Assembly (NCBI RefSeq): GCF_001434785.1
Contig: NZ_AZDT01000025.1
Coordinates: 1 to 64,000 of the forward strand
From: Levilactobacillus namurensis DSM 19117
GTDB taxonomy: Bacteria; Bacillota; Bacilli; Lactobacillales; Lactobacillaceae
Direction: 5' to 3'
Length of the DNA stretch: 64,000 bases
Shown in pieces: positions 17,813 through 26,680 of the stretch. A program made the translations under genes and the position numbers. The notes under the pieces were generated by a model. That model ran no database searches. It was given only the letters and a program-made list of their open reading frames with translations, and was not told the DNA's origin. Position 1 is the stretch's first letter, and each line of letters begins with the position of its first letter.

Positions 17813-18571
17813 ATGAGAGAAGAGATTTTAACGACCCAGGACCTGCACCTGTACTACGGGAACAAGGAGGCCTTGAAGGGCATCAACCTGAACTTTAAAG
17901 ACAAGGGGATCACGGCTTTGATCGGCCCATCCGGCTGTGGGAAGTCGACGTATCTGCGGACCTTGAACCGGATGAACGACCTGATCCCGGGAGTCACGAT
18001 TACCGGGACGGTGCAGTTCAAAGGGCAGGACCTGTACGCCCCTAGTGCCGATACGGTTGAGATTCGCAAGGAAATCGGCATGGTGTTCCAACAACCTAAC
18101 CCGTTTCCGTTCTCCATCTACGATAATGTGATTTACGGGTTACGGATCGCCGGTGAGAAGGATAAGGAAAAGCTCGACGCGGTGGTGGAGAAATCACTCC
18201 GGCAAGCCGCGGTGTGGGATGAAGTCAAGGACCACCTGCACGAGAGCGCCTTAGCCTTATCCGGGGGGCAACAACAACGGGTCTGCATCGCGCGGGTCCT
18301 GGCGGTTTCCCCGGAGATTATCCTGATGGACGAACCGACCAGTGCCTTGGACCCGGTATCGAGTAGTCAAATTGAAACGACGCTCTTGAATTTACGGCAA
18401 GATTATACGATTATTATTGTGACCCACAACTTGCAACAAGCGTCGCGGATCGCTGATCGAACCGCCTTCTTCATGAACGGTGAGTTGATTGAAGTGGATG
18501 CGACGAAGAATATTTTTATGAATCCCGCGAAGAAGCAAACGGAAGATTACATTAGCGGTCGATTTGGTTAA
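17813..18571 (+). CDS. pstB: Phosphate ABC transporter ATPase PstB (second copy)
   Basis: Second PstB ATPase, 252 aa, standard length. Walker [10 protein letters not shown] (~39-47), Q-loop [16 protein letters not shown], signature LSGGQQQRV, Walker [14 protein letters not shown] and H-loop THNL. It keeps the canonical PstB signature sequence better than the first copy (SGGQQQR against SGGQAQR). It starts 15 bp after the first copy behind TTAGGAGGAAG. Confidence 0.93.
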   Translation: MREEILTTQDLHLYYGNKEALKGINLNFKDKGITALIGPSGCGKSTYLRTLNRMNDLIPGVTITGTVQFKGQDLYAPSADTVEIRKEIGMVFQQPNPFPFSIYDNVIYGLRIAGEKDKEKLDAVVEKSLRQAAVWDEVKDHLHESALALSGGQQQRVCIARVLAVSPEIILMDEPTSALDPVSSSQIETTLLNLRQDYTIIIVTHNLQQASRIADRTAFFMNGELIEVDATKNIFMNPAKKQTEDYISGRFG

Positions 18572-18582
18572 GGAGGCAGGAC

Positions 18583-19260
18583 ATGCGGAGATTATTTGAT
18601 GATGAGTTAGCTGATTTAGATGCTGACTTTACGGAAATGGGGATGCTGGTCAGCGAGGTCATTCAACAAGCGGTCGAGGCGTTTATGAAGCGTGACGCGC
18701 AGACGGCGCAACACATTATTGACCACGACCACGACATCAACCAGCGTGAAATCGCGCTGGAGAAGAAGACCTTTGAGATGATCGCCCTGTACCAGCCCGT
18801 GACCACGGACTTACGGGAAATCGTGACGATTTTAAAGGCCGTTTCGGATCTAGAAAGGGCGGGAGACCACGCGCGGAATATCGCCCATTCAGCTATCAAG
18901 ATGGGGGCTAAGCAAAAGGTTCCCGAAATCGAACAACTGATCAGTGAGATGAGTCAGATGACCACCCAGATGGTCAAGGACGTCTTGTCAGCCTACGTCA
19001 ACAAAGACGAGCAGGAAGCCCGAGCCTTGGCGGGGTACGATCGGAAGTTGGATCGCCTGAACCACGCGGTACGGGAAAGCAGTTACCAGCAGATGCGCGA
19101 GGATGCCGCCTTTGAGACGGGGGCATCCATCTACTTGAACGTGGCCCAAGACCTCTGCCGCATCGGAGATTACGTCACCAACGTCTGCGAGTGGATCATT
19201 TACCTGAAGTCTGGGCACATCATTGAGTTGAATTCAGCCAGTGAGGGGACTGGGTCATAA
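18583..19260 (+). CDS. phoU: Phosphate transport regulator PhoU
   Basis: PhoU, a cytosolic two-repeat helical-bundle protein that restrains PstSCAB activity and passes phosphate status to PhoR. The 225 aa protein contains two PhoU repeats (about 10-100 and 115-205). The typical metal-binding ExxxD motifs appear as SDLERAGDHARNIAH and AQDLCRIGDYVTNVCEW. It is the last gene of the pst operon, 11 bp after pstB, behind AAGGAGG, and is closed by a strong terminator. Confidence 0.94.
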   Translation: MRRLFDDELADLDADFTEMGMLVSEVIQQAVEAFMKRDAQTAQHIIDHDHDINQREIALEKKTFEMIALYQPVTTDLREIVTILKAVSDLERAGDHARNIAHSAIKMGAKQKVPEIEQLISEMSQMTTQMVKDVLSAYVNKDEQEARALAGYDRKLDRLNHAVRESSYQQMREDAAFETGASIYLNVAQDLCRIGDYVTNVCEWIIYLKSGHIIELNSASEGTGS

Positions 19261-19297
19261 GTTCCGAAACCTTACGTCAAATTGAAGATTTACCTAA

Positions 19298-19333
19298 GCG
19301 GCCACTGGAAACTTGCTTTCAGTGGCCGCTTTC
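19298..19333 (+). terminator. Terminator of the pst-phoU operon
   Basis: Perfect 10-bp stem GCGGCCACTG / CAGTGGCCGC followed by TTTCGTT. The following stretch to 19508 shows no other feature apart from the pspC ribosome site. Confidence 0.85.
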
Positions 19334-19508
19334 GTTATTCTTTCGGTAGTGGGCCCCCGCTACGCAACCAGTGGCGCGGTGGTTTCCCGGAGTTTCCCGA
19401 TTTTTCTGAAGGAAACTTGAAGAGCCCTAACTAGGGGCGGCACGCGTTTCTTTGAATGAACAAACAGTGCTTATCAAAGATGAGTTTAACAAAAAGGAGA
19501 TTCTAATT

Positions 19509-19844
19509 ATGGCAGGTAAAAAACGTTTAGTGCGTTCCCGGACCAACCGCTTAGTCGGCGGGGTCTTGGGCGGGATCGCCGAATACTTCGACTGGAACGC
19601 TAATTTACTGCGGTTGATCTACGTGATCATCTCATTAGCGATTCCACCCCATGGGGTCTTGGGCCTCTTAATCTACGTGATCTTGATGACGTTCATTCCG
19701 CTGGATGATACGCGGACCACCTCAGCGAGTTTCCGGGACTTGTTTGGGCAGTTTGGCGGTGGATCGACGCAACCGCACCAGTCCGAACGGAAGGACATTC
19801 ACGCGACGGAACAGGACGTTCACACCCATAAGGATGGTGAGTAG
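19509..19844 (+). CDS. PspC-domain envelope-stress protein
   Basis: Small protein (111 aa) with a PspC domain at residues 1-65 (VRSRTNRLVGGVLGGIAEYF ... LIYVILMTFIP). It is one membrane-inserted PspC module followed by a hydrophilic tail rich in His/Asp/Glu. It corresponds to Bacillus YvlC, next to yvlD and hprK. PspC proteins sense or respond to membrane stress. ATG 19509 was chosen because AAAAAGGAGA lies 9 bp upstream; an upstream in-frame start at 19452 has no ribosome site. It is 0 bp from yvlD and probably heads the yvlC-yvlD-hprK-lgt-gpsA-galU transcript. Confidence 0.88.
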   Translation: MAGKKRLVRSRTNRLVGGVLGGIAEYFDWNANLLRLIYVIISLAIPPHGVLGLLIYVILMTFIPLDDTRTTSASFRDLFGQFGGGSTQPHQSERKDIHATEQDVHTHKDGE

Positions 19845-20216
19845 ATGCACTTTTGGTCCCGAATCTTAGTCAACGCCGCCATCTTTCTGGCGTTGGCGGG
19901 CTTTTTCCAGAGTCAGCTCGCGGGGAGCTACCAGTACGCCTTCTACGTTTCCGGCGTGGGAATCGCCCTGCTGGCCAGCTTCGTTTTAGCACTGTTAAAT
20001 GCCGTGGTGAAGCCGATTCTATTCATTTTGTCGCTACCAATCACGATTCTGACGTTGGGGCTGTTCAGTATCGTTTTGAACGCCGCAATGCTGGAGTTGA
20101 CGTCCTACTTTGTGGGGGCCAACTTCGCGTTTAAGTCCTTCGGGGTCACCTTATTGGTAGCGGTGGTCATGGCGATTTTTAACGCCATCATTAACGACCA
20201 TTTCGCGCGAAATTAA
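19845..20216 (+). CDS. yvlD: YvlD-family (phage-holin family 4) membrane protein
   Basis: A 123 aa protein with four membrane helices of the mycobacterial-phage holin family 4 superfamily (YvlD). The segment NAVVKPILFILSLPITILTLG followed by SIVLNAAMLEL is the family signature. In Bacillus yvlC-yvlD precedes hprK, as here. Function is unknown but association with PspC suggests envelope stress. The ATG directly follows the pspC stop codon (TAG ATG), with the ribosome site inside the upstream gene. Confidence 0.88.
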   Translation: MHFWSRILVNAAIFLALAGFFQSQLAGSYQYAFYVSGVGIALLASFVLALLNAVVKPILFILSLPITILTLGLFSIVLNAAMLELTSYFVGANFAFKSFGVTLLVAVVMAIFNAIINDHFARN

Positions 20217-20304
20217 TCAGCGCAACGGGAGGAATATGATAGGAGTTACCCCGGTAAAGTGCTAAAATTAAACTAGTTTACTATGCAGTAAGGAGGAAGC
20301 CTTC

Positions 20305-21246
20305 ATGCCAGAAAGCGTCACAGTCGCCGACCTGGTCAAAGTCAACCGGTTGGATGTCTATTCCGGTCAAGATGATTTGGATCGACAGATTACCACCAGT
20401 GATATCTCGCGTCCTGGACTCGAACTCACGGGATATTTTAATTACTATCCAGCTAAACGGGTCCAACTCTTAGGGATTACGGAAACCTCATTTGCCAAGG
20501 GGATGAGTCACAAGAAGCTTCTCGATGTGATGCAGAAGATGTGTCAACCCGAGACGCCCGCCTTCGTCATCTCGACACAACTTGATCCGCCCGAGGAGCT
20601 CCAACAGGCGGCCGAGGCAGCCCATATCCCGATTCTGGGGACCAAGCTGACCACGTCGCGGGTACTGAGTAACATGACCAACTTCTTGGAAGGCAAGCTG
20701 GCCGAGCGCCAATCCGTACACGGTGTCTTAGTCGACATCTACGGGGTCGGCGTGATGATTACCGGTGATTCTGGGGTGGGGAAAAGTGAAACCGCTCTAG
20801 AACTGGTCAAGCGGGGCCACCGGCTGATTGCTGACGACCGGGTCGAAGTCTATCAACAAGACGAACAGACCCTGGTCGGTGCCGCCCCCGCCATCTTGAG
20901 TCACCTGCTGGAGATTCGGGGCATTGGGATTATTGATGTCATGAACCTCTTCGGGGCAGGGGCCGTGCGGAGTGAGACCGACATCGACCTGATCGTGCAC
21001 TTGGAGCTTTGGCATGACGATAACCACTTCGATCGGTTGGGGAACAACACGGAAGAACAACGTTTCTTCGATGTGGTGGTTCCCAAAATTACGATTCCGG
21101 TCAAGACAGGGCGGAATCTGGCGATCATCATCGAAGCAGCGGCGATGAACTTCCGGGCCCGTTCCATGGGGTACGACGCCACCAAGGTCTTTGATGAGAA
21201 CTTGAACCGTTTAATTAAGCAAAATTCTAAAAAAGATACGCACTAA
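20305..21246 (+). CDS. hprK: HPr kinase/phosphorylase
   Basis: Bifunctional HPrK/P that phosphorylates or dephosphorylates Ser46 of HPr in response to glycolytic intermediates, controlling CcpA-dependent carbon repression. The 313 aa hexameric enzyme shows an N-terminal domain (1-130), the Walker A GDSGVGKS (~154-161) with the following ETALELVKRGH, and the HPrK/P signature LEIRGIGIIDVMNLFGAGAVR near residue 205. ATG 20305 follows TAAGGAGGAAG. The next gene starts about 16 bp later. Together with the glycolytic genes and possible cre sites in this window it sits at the centre of carbon regulation. Confidence 0.96.
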   Translation: MPESVTVADLVKVNRLDVYSGQDDLDRQITTSDISRPGLELTGYFNYYPAKRVQLLGITETSFAKGMSHKKLLDVMQKMCQPETPAFVISTQLDPPEELQQAAEAAHIPILGTKLTTSRVLSNMTNFLEGKLAERQSVHGVLVDIYGVGVMITGDSGVGKSETALELVKRGHRLIADDRVEVYQQDEQTLVGAAPAILSHLLEIRGIGIIDVMNLFGAGAVRSETDIDLIVHLELWHDDNHFDRLGNNTEEQRFFDVVVPKITIPVKTGRNLAIIIEAAAMNFRARSMGYDATKVFDENLNRLIKQNSKKDTH

Positions 21247-21262
21247 CTAAAGGGGGTAGACA

Positions 21263-22120
21263 ATCACGTTAACACCGATTTTAGCAGCCCTCAATCCGAT
21301 TGCGATTCACTTAGGCCCACTGGCCGTTCATTGGTACGGGGTGATTATCGCGACCGGCGTGATCATCGCGGTGACGTTAGCCGTTCGTGAGGGACAGCGG
21401 CGCGGAATCAAGCCCGATGATATTTACGACATGATCTTGTGGGCGTTACCGGCGGCGCTGATTGCGGCGCGCCTGTACTACGTGGTCTTCCAGTGGGGGT
21501 ATTACAGCCAACACCCGGGTGAGATCATTGCGATTTGGGACGGCGGAATTGCCATCTATGGCTCGTTGATTGGGGCCGGTCTGGTGGTCTTTTTCTTCTG
21601 CCGCTCCCGCTTCATTCCAGTATGGTTAATGCTAGACGTGGCGGCGCCTACCGTCATTTTAGGCCAAGCGATTGGCCGCTGGGGCAACTTCATGAATCAA
21701 GAGGCGTTCGGCCGAATCACCAGCCTGTCGTTCTTGCAGGGGTTGCACCTTCCCGGGTGGATCATCAATCAGATGTTCATCAACGGGGCATACCGTCAAC
21801 CCACGTACTTGTACGAGTCTATGTGGGATCTGATGGGCTTCGTGGTGCTGATGAGTCTGCGGCATTACCCGCAACTCTTTAAGCAGGGCGAAGTCTTCTT
21901 AAGTTACGTGATGTGGTATTCATTGGGACGATTCTTCATTGAAGGCATGCGGACGGATAGTCTGATGTTACTGGGGGTCATTCGCGTCTCCCAATTATTG
22001 TCGGTGGTTCTGTTCATCGGTGCCTTAATCATCTGGATCTATCGGCGGCGGCAGACGCAAGCCCCGACGGACTACCTAGATGGCAATCCGTTCCGTGAAC
22101 GTGCTAAACTTTCAAATTAA
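21263..22120 (+). CDS. lgt: Prolipoprotein diacylglyceryl transferase (non-standard start)
   Basis: Lgt transfers diacylglycerol from phosphatidylglycerol to the lipobox cysteine of prolipoproteins, in the cytoplasmic membrane. Seven spans are visible, with [13 protein letters not shown] (Lgt signature), [11 protein letters not shown] and [13 protein letters not shown]. Homology clearly begins upstream of the first usual start codon (GTG 21341), because [20 protein letters not shown] is conserved Lgt sequence. In that frame, downstream of the TAG at 21257, there is no ATG, GTG or TTG. An AAAGGGGGT site (21250-21257) places initiation at ATC 21263 (5-nt spacing) or ACG 21266. I give ATC, so about 285 aa; the exact start is uncertain. 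It is between hprK and gpsA. Confidence 0.88.
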   Translation: MTLTPILAALNPIAIHLGPLAVHWYGVIIATGVIIAVTLAVREGQRRGIKPDDIYDMILWALPAALIAARLYYVVFQWGYYSQHPGEIIAIWDGGIAIYGSLIGAGLVVFFFCRSRFIPVWLMLDVAAPTVILGQAIGRWGNFMNQEAFGRITSLSFLQGLHLPGWIINQMFINGAYRQPTYLYESMWDLMGFVVLMSLRHYPQLFKQGEVFLSYVMWYSLGRFFIEGMRTDSLMLLGVIRVSQLLSVVLFIGALIIWIYRRRQTQAPTDYLDGNPFRERAKLSN

Positions 22121-22133
22121 GGAGAAGACAACT

Positions 22134-23147
22134 ATGTCAGAGAAAATTGCAGTACTCGGTGCCGGTTCTTGGGGTTCAATCCTTGCGAGCGTCTTGGATG
22201 AAAATGGCCATGACGTGCGGCTATGGTCGTACAACCCGAAGCAAGTCGAAGAACTGAATACGCAACATACCAATAGCCGGTACATCAAGGACTTTACGTT
22301 CTCGTCATCGTTAGTCGCTTACGCGGATCTCGCAACGGCGATCGACGGGGTCGATGCCATCTTGTTCGTGGTGCCAACCAAGGCTGTGCGGTCCGTGGCC
22401 CATCAAGTGGGTGCGCTATTGGCAGAAAAGCAATTACAACCGGAAATCATCCATGCCAGCAAGGGAATCGAACAGAAGACCTACAAGCGGATCTCCCAAA
22501 TCTTGGAAGAAGAGATTCCGGCGGCCAACCGCAAGGCGGTCACGGTCTTGTCGGGTCCGAGTCACGCTGAAGATGTTGCGCGGCATGACCTGACGCTGAT
22601 TACGGCGGCTAGTGCGAGCCCTGAGGCAGCTAAGTACACCCAAAAGTTATTCATGACCAACTACTTCCGGGTCTACACCAACTCCGACGTCATCGGGGTG
22701 GAAATCGGGGCCGCTTTGAAGAACATCATCGCCTTAGGTGCCGGAGCCTTACATGGTCTGGGCTACGGTGATAACGCGAAGGCGGCGCTGATGACCCGTG
22801 GGCTAGCCGAGATTTCCCGGTTGGGAACATCATTTGGTGCCGATCCGATGACCTTTATTGGATTATCCGGTGTCGGCGACGTCATTGTTACCGCAACCAG
22901 TGCCAATTCCCGGAACTGGCGTGCTGGGGATGAACTAGGCCGTGGTGAAGCGTTGAACGATGTGGTCAGCCACATGGGCATGGTTATCGAAGGGGTGGCC
23001 ACGACCAAGGCCGCGTATGAATTATCGAAGCAACGGGGCGTCTCCATGCCGATTACGGAAGCCATCTACCAGGTTCTGTATGAAGGCAAGGATATTCGTA
23101 CCGCCATTTCCGACCTGATGCAACGTGAGGGTCGCGCTGAATTTTAG
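22134..23147 (+). CDS. gpsA: Glycerol-3-phosphate dehydrogenase [NAD(P)+]
   Basis: GpsA reduces dihydroxyacetone phosphate to sn-glycerol-3-phosphate for phospholipid and lipoteichoic-acid synthesis. The 337 aa protein opens with the Rossmann motif [10 protein letters not shown]. It shows [26 protein letters not shown] and the catalytic-lysine region [15 protein letters not shown], then [14 protein letters not shown] near residue 255. ATG 22134 is preferred because it follows AAGGAGAAGA; an in-frame start at 22080 lies inside lgt. It is in the same operon as lgt and galU, grouping membrane-lipid and wall precursor functions. Confidence 0.95.
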   Translation: MSEKIAVLGAGSWGSILASVLDENGHDVRLWSYNPKQVEELNTQHTNSRYIKDFTFSSSLVAYADLATAIDGVDAILFVVPTKAVRSVAHQVGALLAEKQLQPEIIHASKGIEQKTYKRISQILEEEIPAANRKAVTVLSGPSHAEDVARHDLTLITAASASPEAAKYTQKLFMTNYFRVYTNSDVIGVEIGAALKNIIALGAGALHGLGYGDNAKAALMTRGLAEISRLGTSFGADPMTFIGLSGVGDVIVTATSANSRNWRAGDELGRGEALNDVVSHMGMVIEGVATTKAAYELSKQRGVSMPITEAIYQVLYEGKDIRTAISDLMQREGRAEF

Positions 23148-23176
23148 TTAATGTCACTGAGGAGGGAACCATCGTT

Positions 23177-24082
23177 ATGAGAAAAGTCAGAAAAGCAGTC
23201 ATTCCAGCCGCGGGTTTGGGGACCCGGTTCTTACCGGCTACCAAAGCACTTGCTAAGGAAATGTTACCAATCGTTGACAAGCCAACGATCCAGTTCATCG
23301 TCGAAGAAGCCCGGAAGTCCGGAATTGAGGATATCGTGGTCGTCGACGGGAAGTCCAAGCGGTCCATCGAAGACCACTTCGACTCCAACCCTGAATTGGA
23401 AGCTAACTTGGAAGCCAAGCACAAGGAAAAGATGTTGAAGCAGGTCCAAGAGACCACCGGCATGAACTTGTACTTCATTCGGCAACCTTACCCGCGGGGC
23501 CTGGGCGACGCTGTTCTGACCGCGAAAGCCTTCATCGGCGACGAACCCTTCGTGGTGATGTTGGGCGATGACATGACGGAAAGCAAGGTACCGTTGACCA
23601 AGCAATTGATCGACCGGTACAACCAGACGGGTGCGTCGACTTTAGCTGTGATGCGGGTACCGCATGAAGACACGGCCAAGTATGGGGTGATCAACCCCTC
23701 TGAAGAGACGGCGCCGGGTCTGTACAACGTAACGAACTTCGTGGAAAAGCCGGAGCCAGATAAGGCACCGAGTGACCTGGCCATTATTGGTCGGTACCTG
23801 TTCACGCCTGAAATCTTCGAAGCATTGGAGAACACGCCGATTGGGTTAGGCAACGAACTGCAATTGACGGATGCGATTGATATTTTGAACCGGACCCAAC
23901 GCGTCTTTGCCCACGAATACACCGGCAAGCGATTTGATGTCGGCAACAAGTTCGGCTGGTTACAGACCAATATCGAATTTGGGTTGAACCATCCTGAGAC
24001 TAAAACGCAATTGCGCGAATACATTAAGACCTTAGGCCAGAAGCTGGCCGCAGAGGATGAGAAAAAATCCGGAACAAAATAG
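23177..24082 (+). CDS. galU: UTP-glucose-1-phosphate uridylyltransferase
   Basis: GalU makes UDP-glucose from UTP and glucose-1-phosphate for teichoic acid glucosylation, glycolipid anchors and polysaccharides. The 301 aa nucleotidyltransferase shows the N-terminal loop [20 protein letters not shown] (residues ~10-29), [14 protein letters not shown], the metal-binding LGDDMTES and [19 protein letters not shown] 23177 lies behind GAGGAGGGAACC. It follows gpsA by 29 bp. Confidence 0.95.
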   Translation: MRKVRKAVIPAAGLGTRFLPATKALAKEMLPIVDKPTIQFIVEEARKSGIEDIVVVDGKSKRSIEDHFDSNPELEANLEAKHKEKMLKQVQETTGMNLYFIRQPYPRGLGDAVLTAKAFIGDEPFVVMLGDDMTESKVPLTKQLIDRYNQTGASTLAVMRVPHEDTAKYGVINPSEETAPGLYNVTNFVEKPEPDKAPSDLAIIGRYLFTPEIFEALENTPIGLGNELQLTDAIDILNRTQRVFAHEYTGKRFDVGNKFGWLQTNIEFGLNHPETKTQLREYIKTLGQKLAAEDEKKSGTK

Positions 24083-24083
24083 G

Positions 24084-24115
24084 TGACAAACTTACTTTTT
24101 AATAGTAAAGTGTCA
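24084..24115. promoter_or_regulatory. Dyad between galU and trxB
   Basis: TGACA ... TTACT and AGTAA ... TGTCA form an interrupted inverted repeat (24084-24115) centred on TTTTTAAT, between the galU stop and the trxB start. It could be an operator or a weak attenuator; the protein is not identifiable. Confidence 0.35.
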
Positions 24116-24150
24116 GTCAGGCTAAGATATTTCGGAAGGGAGTCGTCATC

Positions 24151-25092
24151 TTGAAAAACTATGATGTGATTGTAATTGGTGCTGGACCCGGTGGGATGAC
24201 CGGTGCGCTCTACGCATCGCGGGCGAACCTGTCCGTTTTGATGCTTGATCGGGGCATTTACGGGGGCCAGATGAACAATACGGCCGCCATCGAAAACTAT
24301 CCGGGGTTCAAGTCAGTCTTAGGACCAGACTTGGCGAAGGATATGTACGAAGGCGCGACCCAGTTTGGCGCTGAATTTGCCTACGGGAGCGTAGAAGCCA
24401 TTGAAGACCACGGTGACCATAAGGTGGTCAAGACCGACGATGGGGATTACACGGCTAAAGCCGTGATTGTCGCCACGGGTTCTGAGTACAAGAAGTTAGG
24501 TGTTCCTGGTGAAGACAGCTACGGTGGCCGAGGGGTCTCCTACTGCGCGGTCTGCGACGGTGCATTCTTTAAGAACCGCGACGTAATCGTCGTCGGTGGT
24601 GGTGATTCGGCCGTTGAAGAAGGTATCTACCTGGCCGGCTTAGCCGCTAAGGTGACCATCGTGGTTCGGCGGGACCAGTTACGGGCCCAAAAAGTCTTGC
24701 AAGACCGGGCGTTTGCCAACGACAAGATTGAATTCGTATGGAATACGAACGTCACGGAGATTCAAGGCGACGACATGAAGGTGACCGGTGTGGCCACCCA
24801 CAACAACCAGACGGGCGAAGATGGCCATCTGGATGCCAGTGGGGTCTTCATTTACGTCGGGACCTTACCAATGACGGAAGCCTTCAAGGGCTTAGGCATT
24901 ACCGATGATGCGGGGTGGATCAAGACCGATGACCACATGGCCACGGCAGTTCCCGGCATCTTTGCTATCGGTGACGTGCGCCAGAAGGATCTGCGGCAGA
25001 TTACCACGGCCGTTGGTGAAGGGGGCACGGCGGGACAAGCCGTCTTCAATTACTTGGAGACCTTGAAGTCCCAAGCAGCATCTGCTCAATAA
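24151..25092 (+). CDS. trxB: Thioredoxin reductase
   Basis: FAD-dependent NADPH:thioredoxin oxidoreductase, 313 aa. FAD-binding GAGPGGMTGALYASRA (~10-25), the redox-active CAVC pair in SYCAVCDGAFF (~134), the NADPH-binding VVGGGDSAVEEG (~152) and the C-terminal IFAIGDVRQ motif are all present. The start is TTG 24151 behind GGAAGGGAG, giving the expected LKNYDVIVIGAG N-terminus. It is terminated by a hairpin near 25180. Confidence 0.95.
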   Translation: MKNYDVIVIGAGPGGMTGALYASRANLSVLMLDRGIYGGQMNNTAAIENYPGFKSVLGPDLAKDMYEGATQFGAEFAYGSVEAIEDHGDHKVVKTDDGDYTAKAVIVATGSEYKKLGVPGEDSYGGRGVSYCAVCDGAFFKNRDVIVVGGGDSAVEEGIYLAGLAAKVTIVVRRDQLRAQKVLQDRAFANDKIEFVWNTNVTEIQGDDMKVTGVATHNNQTGEDGHLDASGVFIYVGTLPMTEAFKGLGITDDAGWIKTDDHMATAVPGIFAIGDVRQKDLRQITTAVGEGGTAGQAVFNYLETLKSQAASAQ

Positions 25093-25179
25093 GTGCGTCA
25101 GTTATCAGCGCGGGTTCCCCTGGTGATTAGTGGTTACCTGGGGAGTACGCTGCAACACTAGCTAAATCAAGATACTGAG

Positions 25180-25215
25180 AGGAGCCCTAGGCGTTTTGCC
25201 GGGGCTCCTTTTTTG
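25180..25215 (+). terminator. Terminator of trxB
   Basis: AGGAGCCC / GGGGCTCCT stem with an inner GGC/GCC pairing, followed by a T6 run. The rest of the trxB to 25388 gap shows no clear feature. Confidence 0.85.
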
Positions 25216-25387
25216 GATTCCCAATAGCGAAGCATAGGCGCTTGTGGGCGTGGGAATCCCCAATGGTGATGAGTTGTTGATGGGGCCAAACCATGATTAA
25301 CGTGCCCTATCCAGATTGTGGTATTCTAAAGAGAACAACGGTCGTCGGTCGACCGACATCAAGAGTTAGGAAAGGGAGTTGGCAGTA

Positions 25388-26032
25388 TTGGGCATGAATC
25401 AGTTTTTGCAGAGTTTAAGTGATCTGGAGACGATTAATCGGGCACCGGGCTATTTCAAGTTCGAGCAGCACTCCGTAGCGGCCCATTCATTCAAGGTGGC
25501 CGAAGAGGCGCAATTCTTAGGTGACGTCGAAGAACAGGCCGGCAATGCGGTCAATTGGCGCCTACTGTACGAGAAGGCCTTGAACCACGACTACACGGAA
25601 CGGTTTATCGGGGATATCAAGACGCCAGTAAAGTACGCAACGCCGGAATTACGGCATATGTTGGCCGACGTAGAGGATTCGCTGACCGCTAACTTTATTC
25701 ACAATGAAATTCCGAAACAGTTCCAGGCGGCCTATACCCGGCGGCTGGGTGAGGGAAAGGACGCCACGTTGGAAGGCCAGATTCTTTCCGTCGCTGATAA
25801 GGTGGATCTGTTATATGAATCCTTCGGTGAGATTCAAAAGGGCAATCCAGAGCCGGTCTATACGGAGATCTACCGGGAGAGTCTGACCACCATTTTGAAG
25901 TTCCAGAACATGGCCTGTGTCCAATACTTCTTGAAGGAAGTCTTGCCGGAACTGTTGTCGGCGGACTTCAGCGACCGCCAGAAGCTCCAGTCGATGACCC
26001 ACGACCTCTTACAAAACGCGGAGGAGAAGTAA
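25388..26032 (+). CDS. HD-domain phosphohydrolase (YfbR-like)
   Basis: HD superfamily metal-dependent phosphohydrolase resembling YfbR-type 5'-deoxynucleotidases. About 214 aa. Metal-ligand motifs are QHSVAAHSFKVAEEA (first His, ~24-30), ALNHDYTERF (HD pair, ~66) and a later aspartate in SVADKVDLL. The true substrate is unknown. Candidate starts are TTG 25388 (9 nt after AAAGGGAG) and ATG 25394. A TTG at 25379 abuts the ribosome site and is unlikely. The gene is followed after 2 bp by a GNAT gene. Confidence 0.8.
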   Translation: MGMNQFLQSLSDLETINRAPGYFKFEQHSVAAHSFKVAEEAQFLGDVEEQAGNAVNWRLLYEKALNHDYTERFIGDIKTPVKYATPELRHMLADVEDSLTANFIHNEIPKQFQAAYTRRLGEGKDATLEGQILSVADKVDLLYESFGEIQKGNPEPVYTEIYRESLTTILKFQNMACVQYFLKEVLPELLSADFSDRQKLQSMTHDLLQNAEEK

Positions 26033-26034
26033 GC

Positions 26035-26562
26035 ATGCAATTAGCCACAGTATGGAACCAGCATATTCAACACGCCACGGTCCGGCCGTTGACCCACGAC
26101 GATGACGACCTGATCTATCGGTTTCAAAGCGCCCATCCGGACTACTACGAACACTTTCAGGACCATCCGGTGACTCGGCGGGAAGCCATCCAAGACTTAG
26201 ACGACGTCCCAGTCAACGCCACGGCGGACCAGAAGGCGTACCTCGGCGTTTTCGAAGATGACCAGTTGGTCCTGATCGTTGATCTGATCATCGATTACCC
26301 GTTACCCAGTCTGGTCTGGTTAGGGCTTTGGATGCCGGAGAAGACGCTATCGGCGGACCGGTGTGCGGAACTCTATCAGAGCCTGGTGACCACGCTACGG
26401 GCGGCGGATGCCGTCCAGCTACAGCTGAGCGTCTTCATGGGGGACCGCAGTGCGCCGGCGTTTTGGACTGGCCAAGGGTTGACCAAGGTTCAGACCACGA
26501 CGGTCGTTCGGGGGGACCGCACCGCGAACGTAACGATTTATCAAGATAAGTTCGCCCGGTGA
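26035..26562 (+). CDS. GNAT-like N-acetyltransferase
   Basis: A 175 aa protein with the fold outline of GNAT acetyltransferases. RPLTHDDDDLIYRF begins an N-terminal strand-helix, YLGVFEDDQLVLIVDLIIDYP forms the central sheet, and LSADRCAELYQSLV and SAPAFWTGQGLTKVQTTTVV resemble the C-terminal motifs. A typical Q/RxxGxG/A acetyl-CoA loop is not obvious, so activity is uncertain. The ATG is 2 bp after the HD-protein stop, indicating co-transcription. The acceptor cannot be predicted. Confidence 0.65.
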   Translation: MQLATVWNQHIQHATVRPLTHDDDDLIYRFQSAHPDYYEHFQDHPVTRREAIQDLDDVPVNATADQKAYLGVFEDDQLVLIVDLIIDYPLPSLVWLGLWMPEKTLSADRCAELYQSLVTTLRAADAVQLQLSVFMGDRSAPAFWTGQGLTKVQTTTVVRGDRTANVTIYQDKFAR

Positions 26563-26575
26563 ATCACTAGACTAG

Positions 26576-26589
26576 CGAAAGTATGTTCG
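26576..26589. promoter_or_regulatory. LexA-like (SOS) box upstream of uvrB
   Basis: CGAAAGTATGTTCG matches the Gram-positive LexA/DinR palindrome CGAACRNRYGTTCG with one mismatch. It is located about 90 bp before uvrB. uvrBA is a classical SOS operon in Firmicutes, which supports the assignment. Confidence 0.6.
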
Positions 26590-26611
26590 GTATGGTAAAC
26601 TATTTGAACGT

Positions 26612-26640
26612 GATGGGGAGCGCTAAGTTTCCCATTTTTT
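26612..26640 (+). terminator. Hairpin plus T-run in the uvrB leader
   Basis: ATGGGGA / TTCCCAT with a 9-nt loop followed by a T6 run. It either ends the upstream HD-GNAT transcript or attenuates the uvrB transcript started near the LexA box. Confidence 0.6.
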
Positions 26641-26680
26641 CGCTGTCATCAAAATTTTAATCAGTAAGGGGGTCGCTGCC

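Noticed and set aside
16970-18571. Tandem pstB genes as a recent duplication
   Set aside because: The two proteins differ at many positions and in N-terminal length; paired pstB genes are usual in lactobacilli.
19452-19508. Longer N-terminus for the PspC protein
   Set aside because: The added residues are not conserved PspC sequence, and the AAAAAGGAGA site sits just before ATG 19509.
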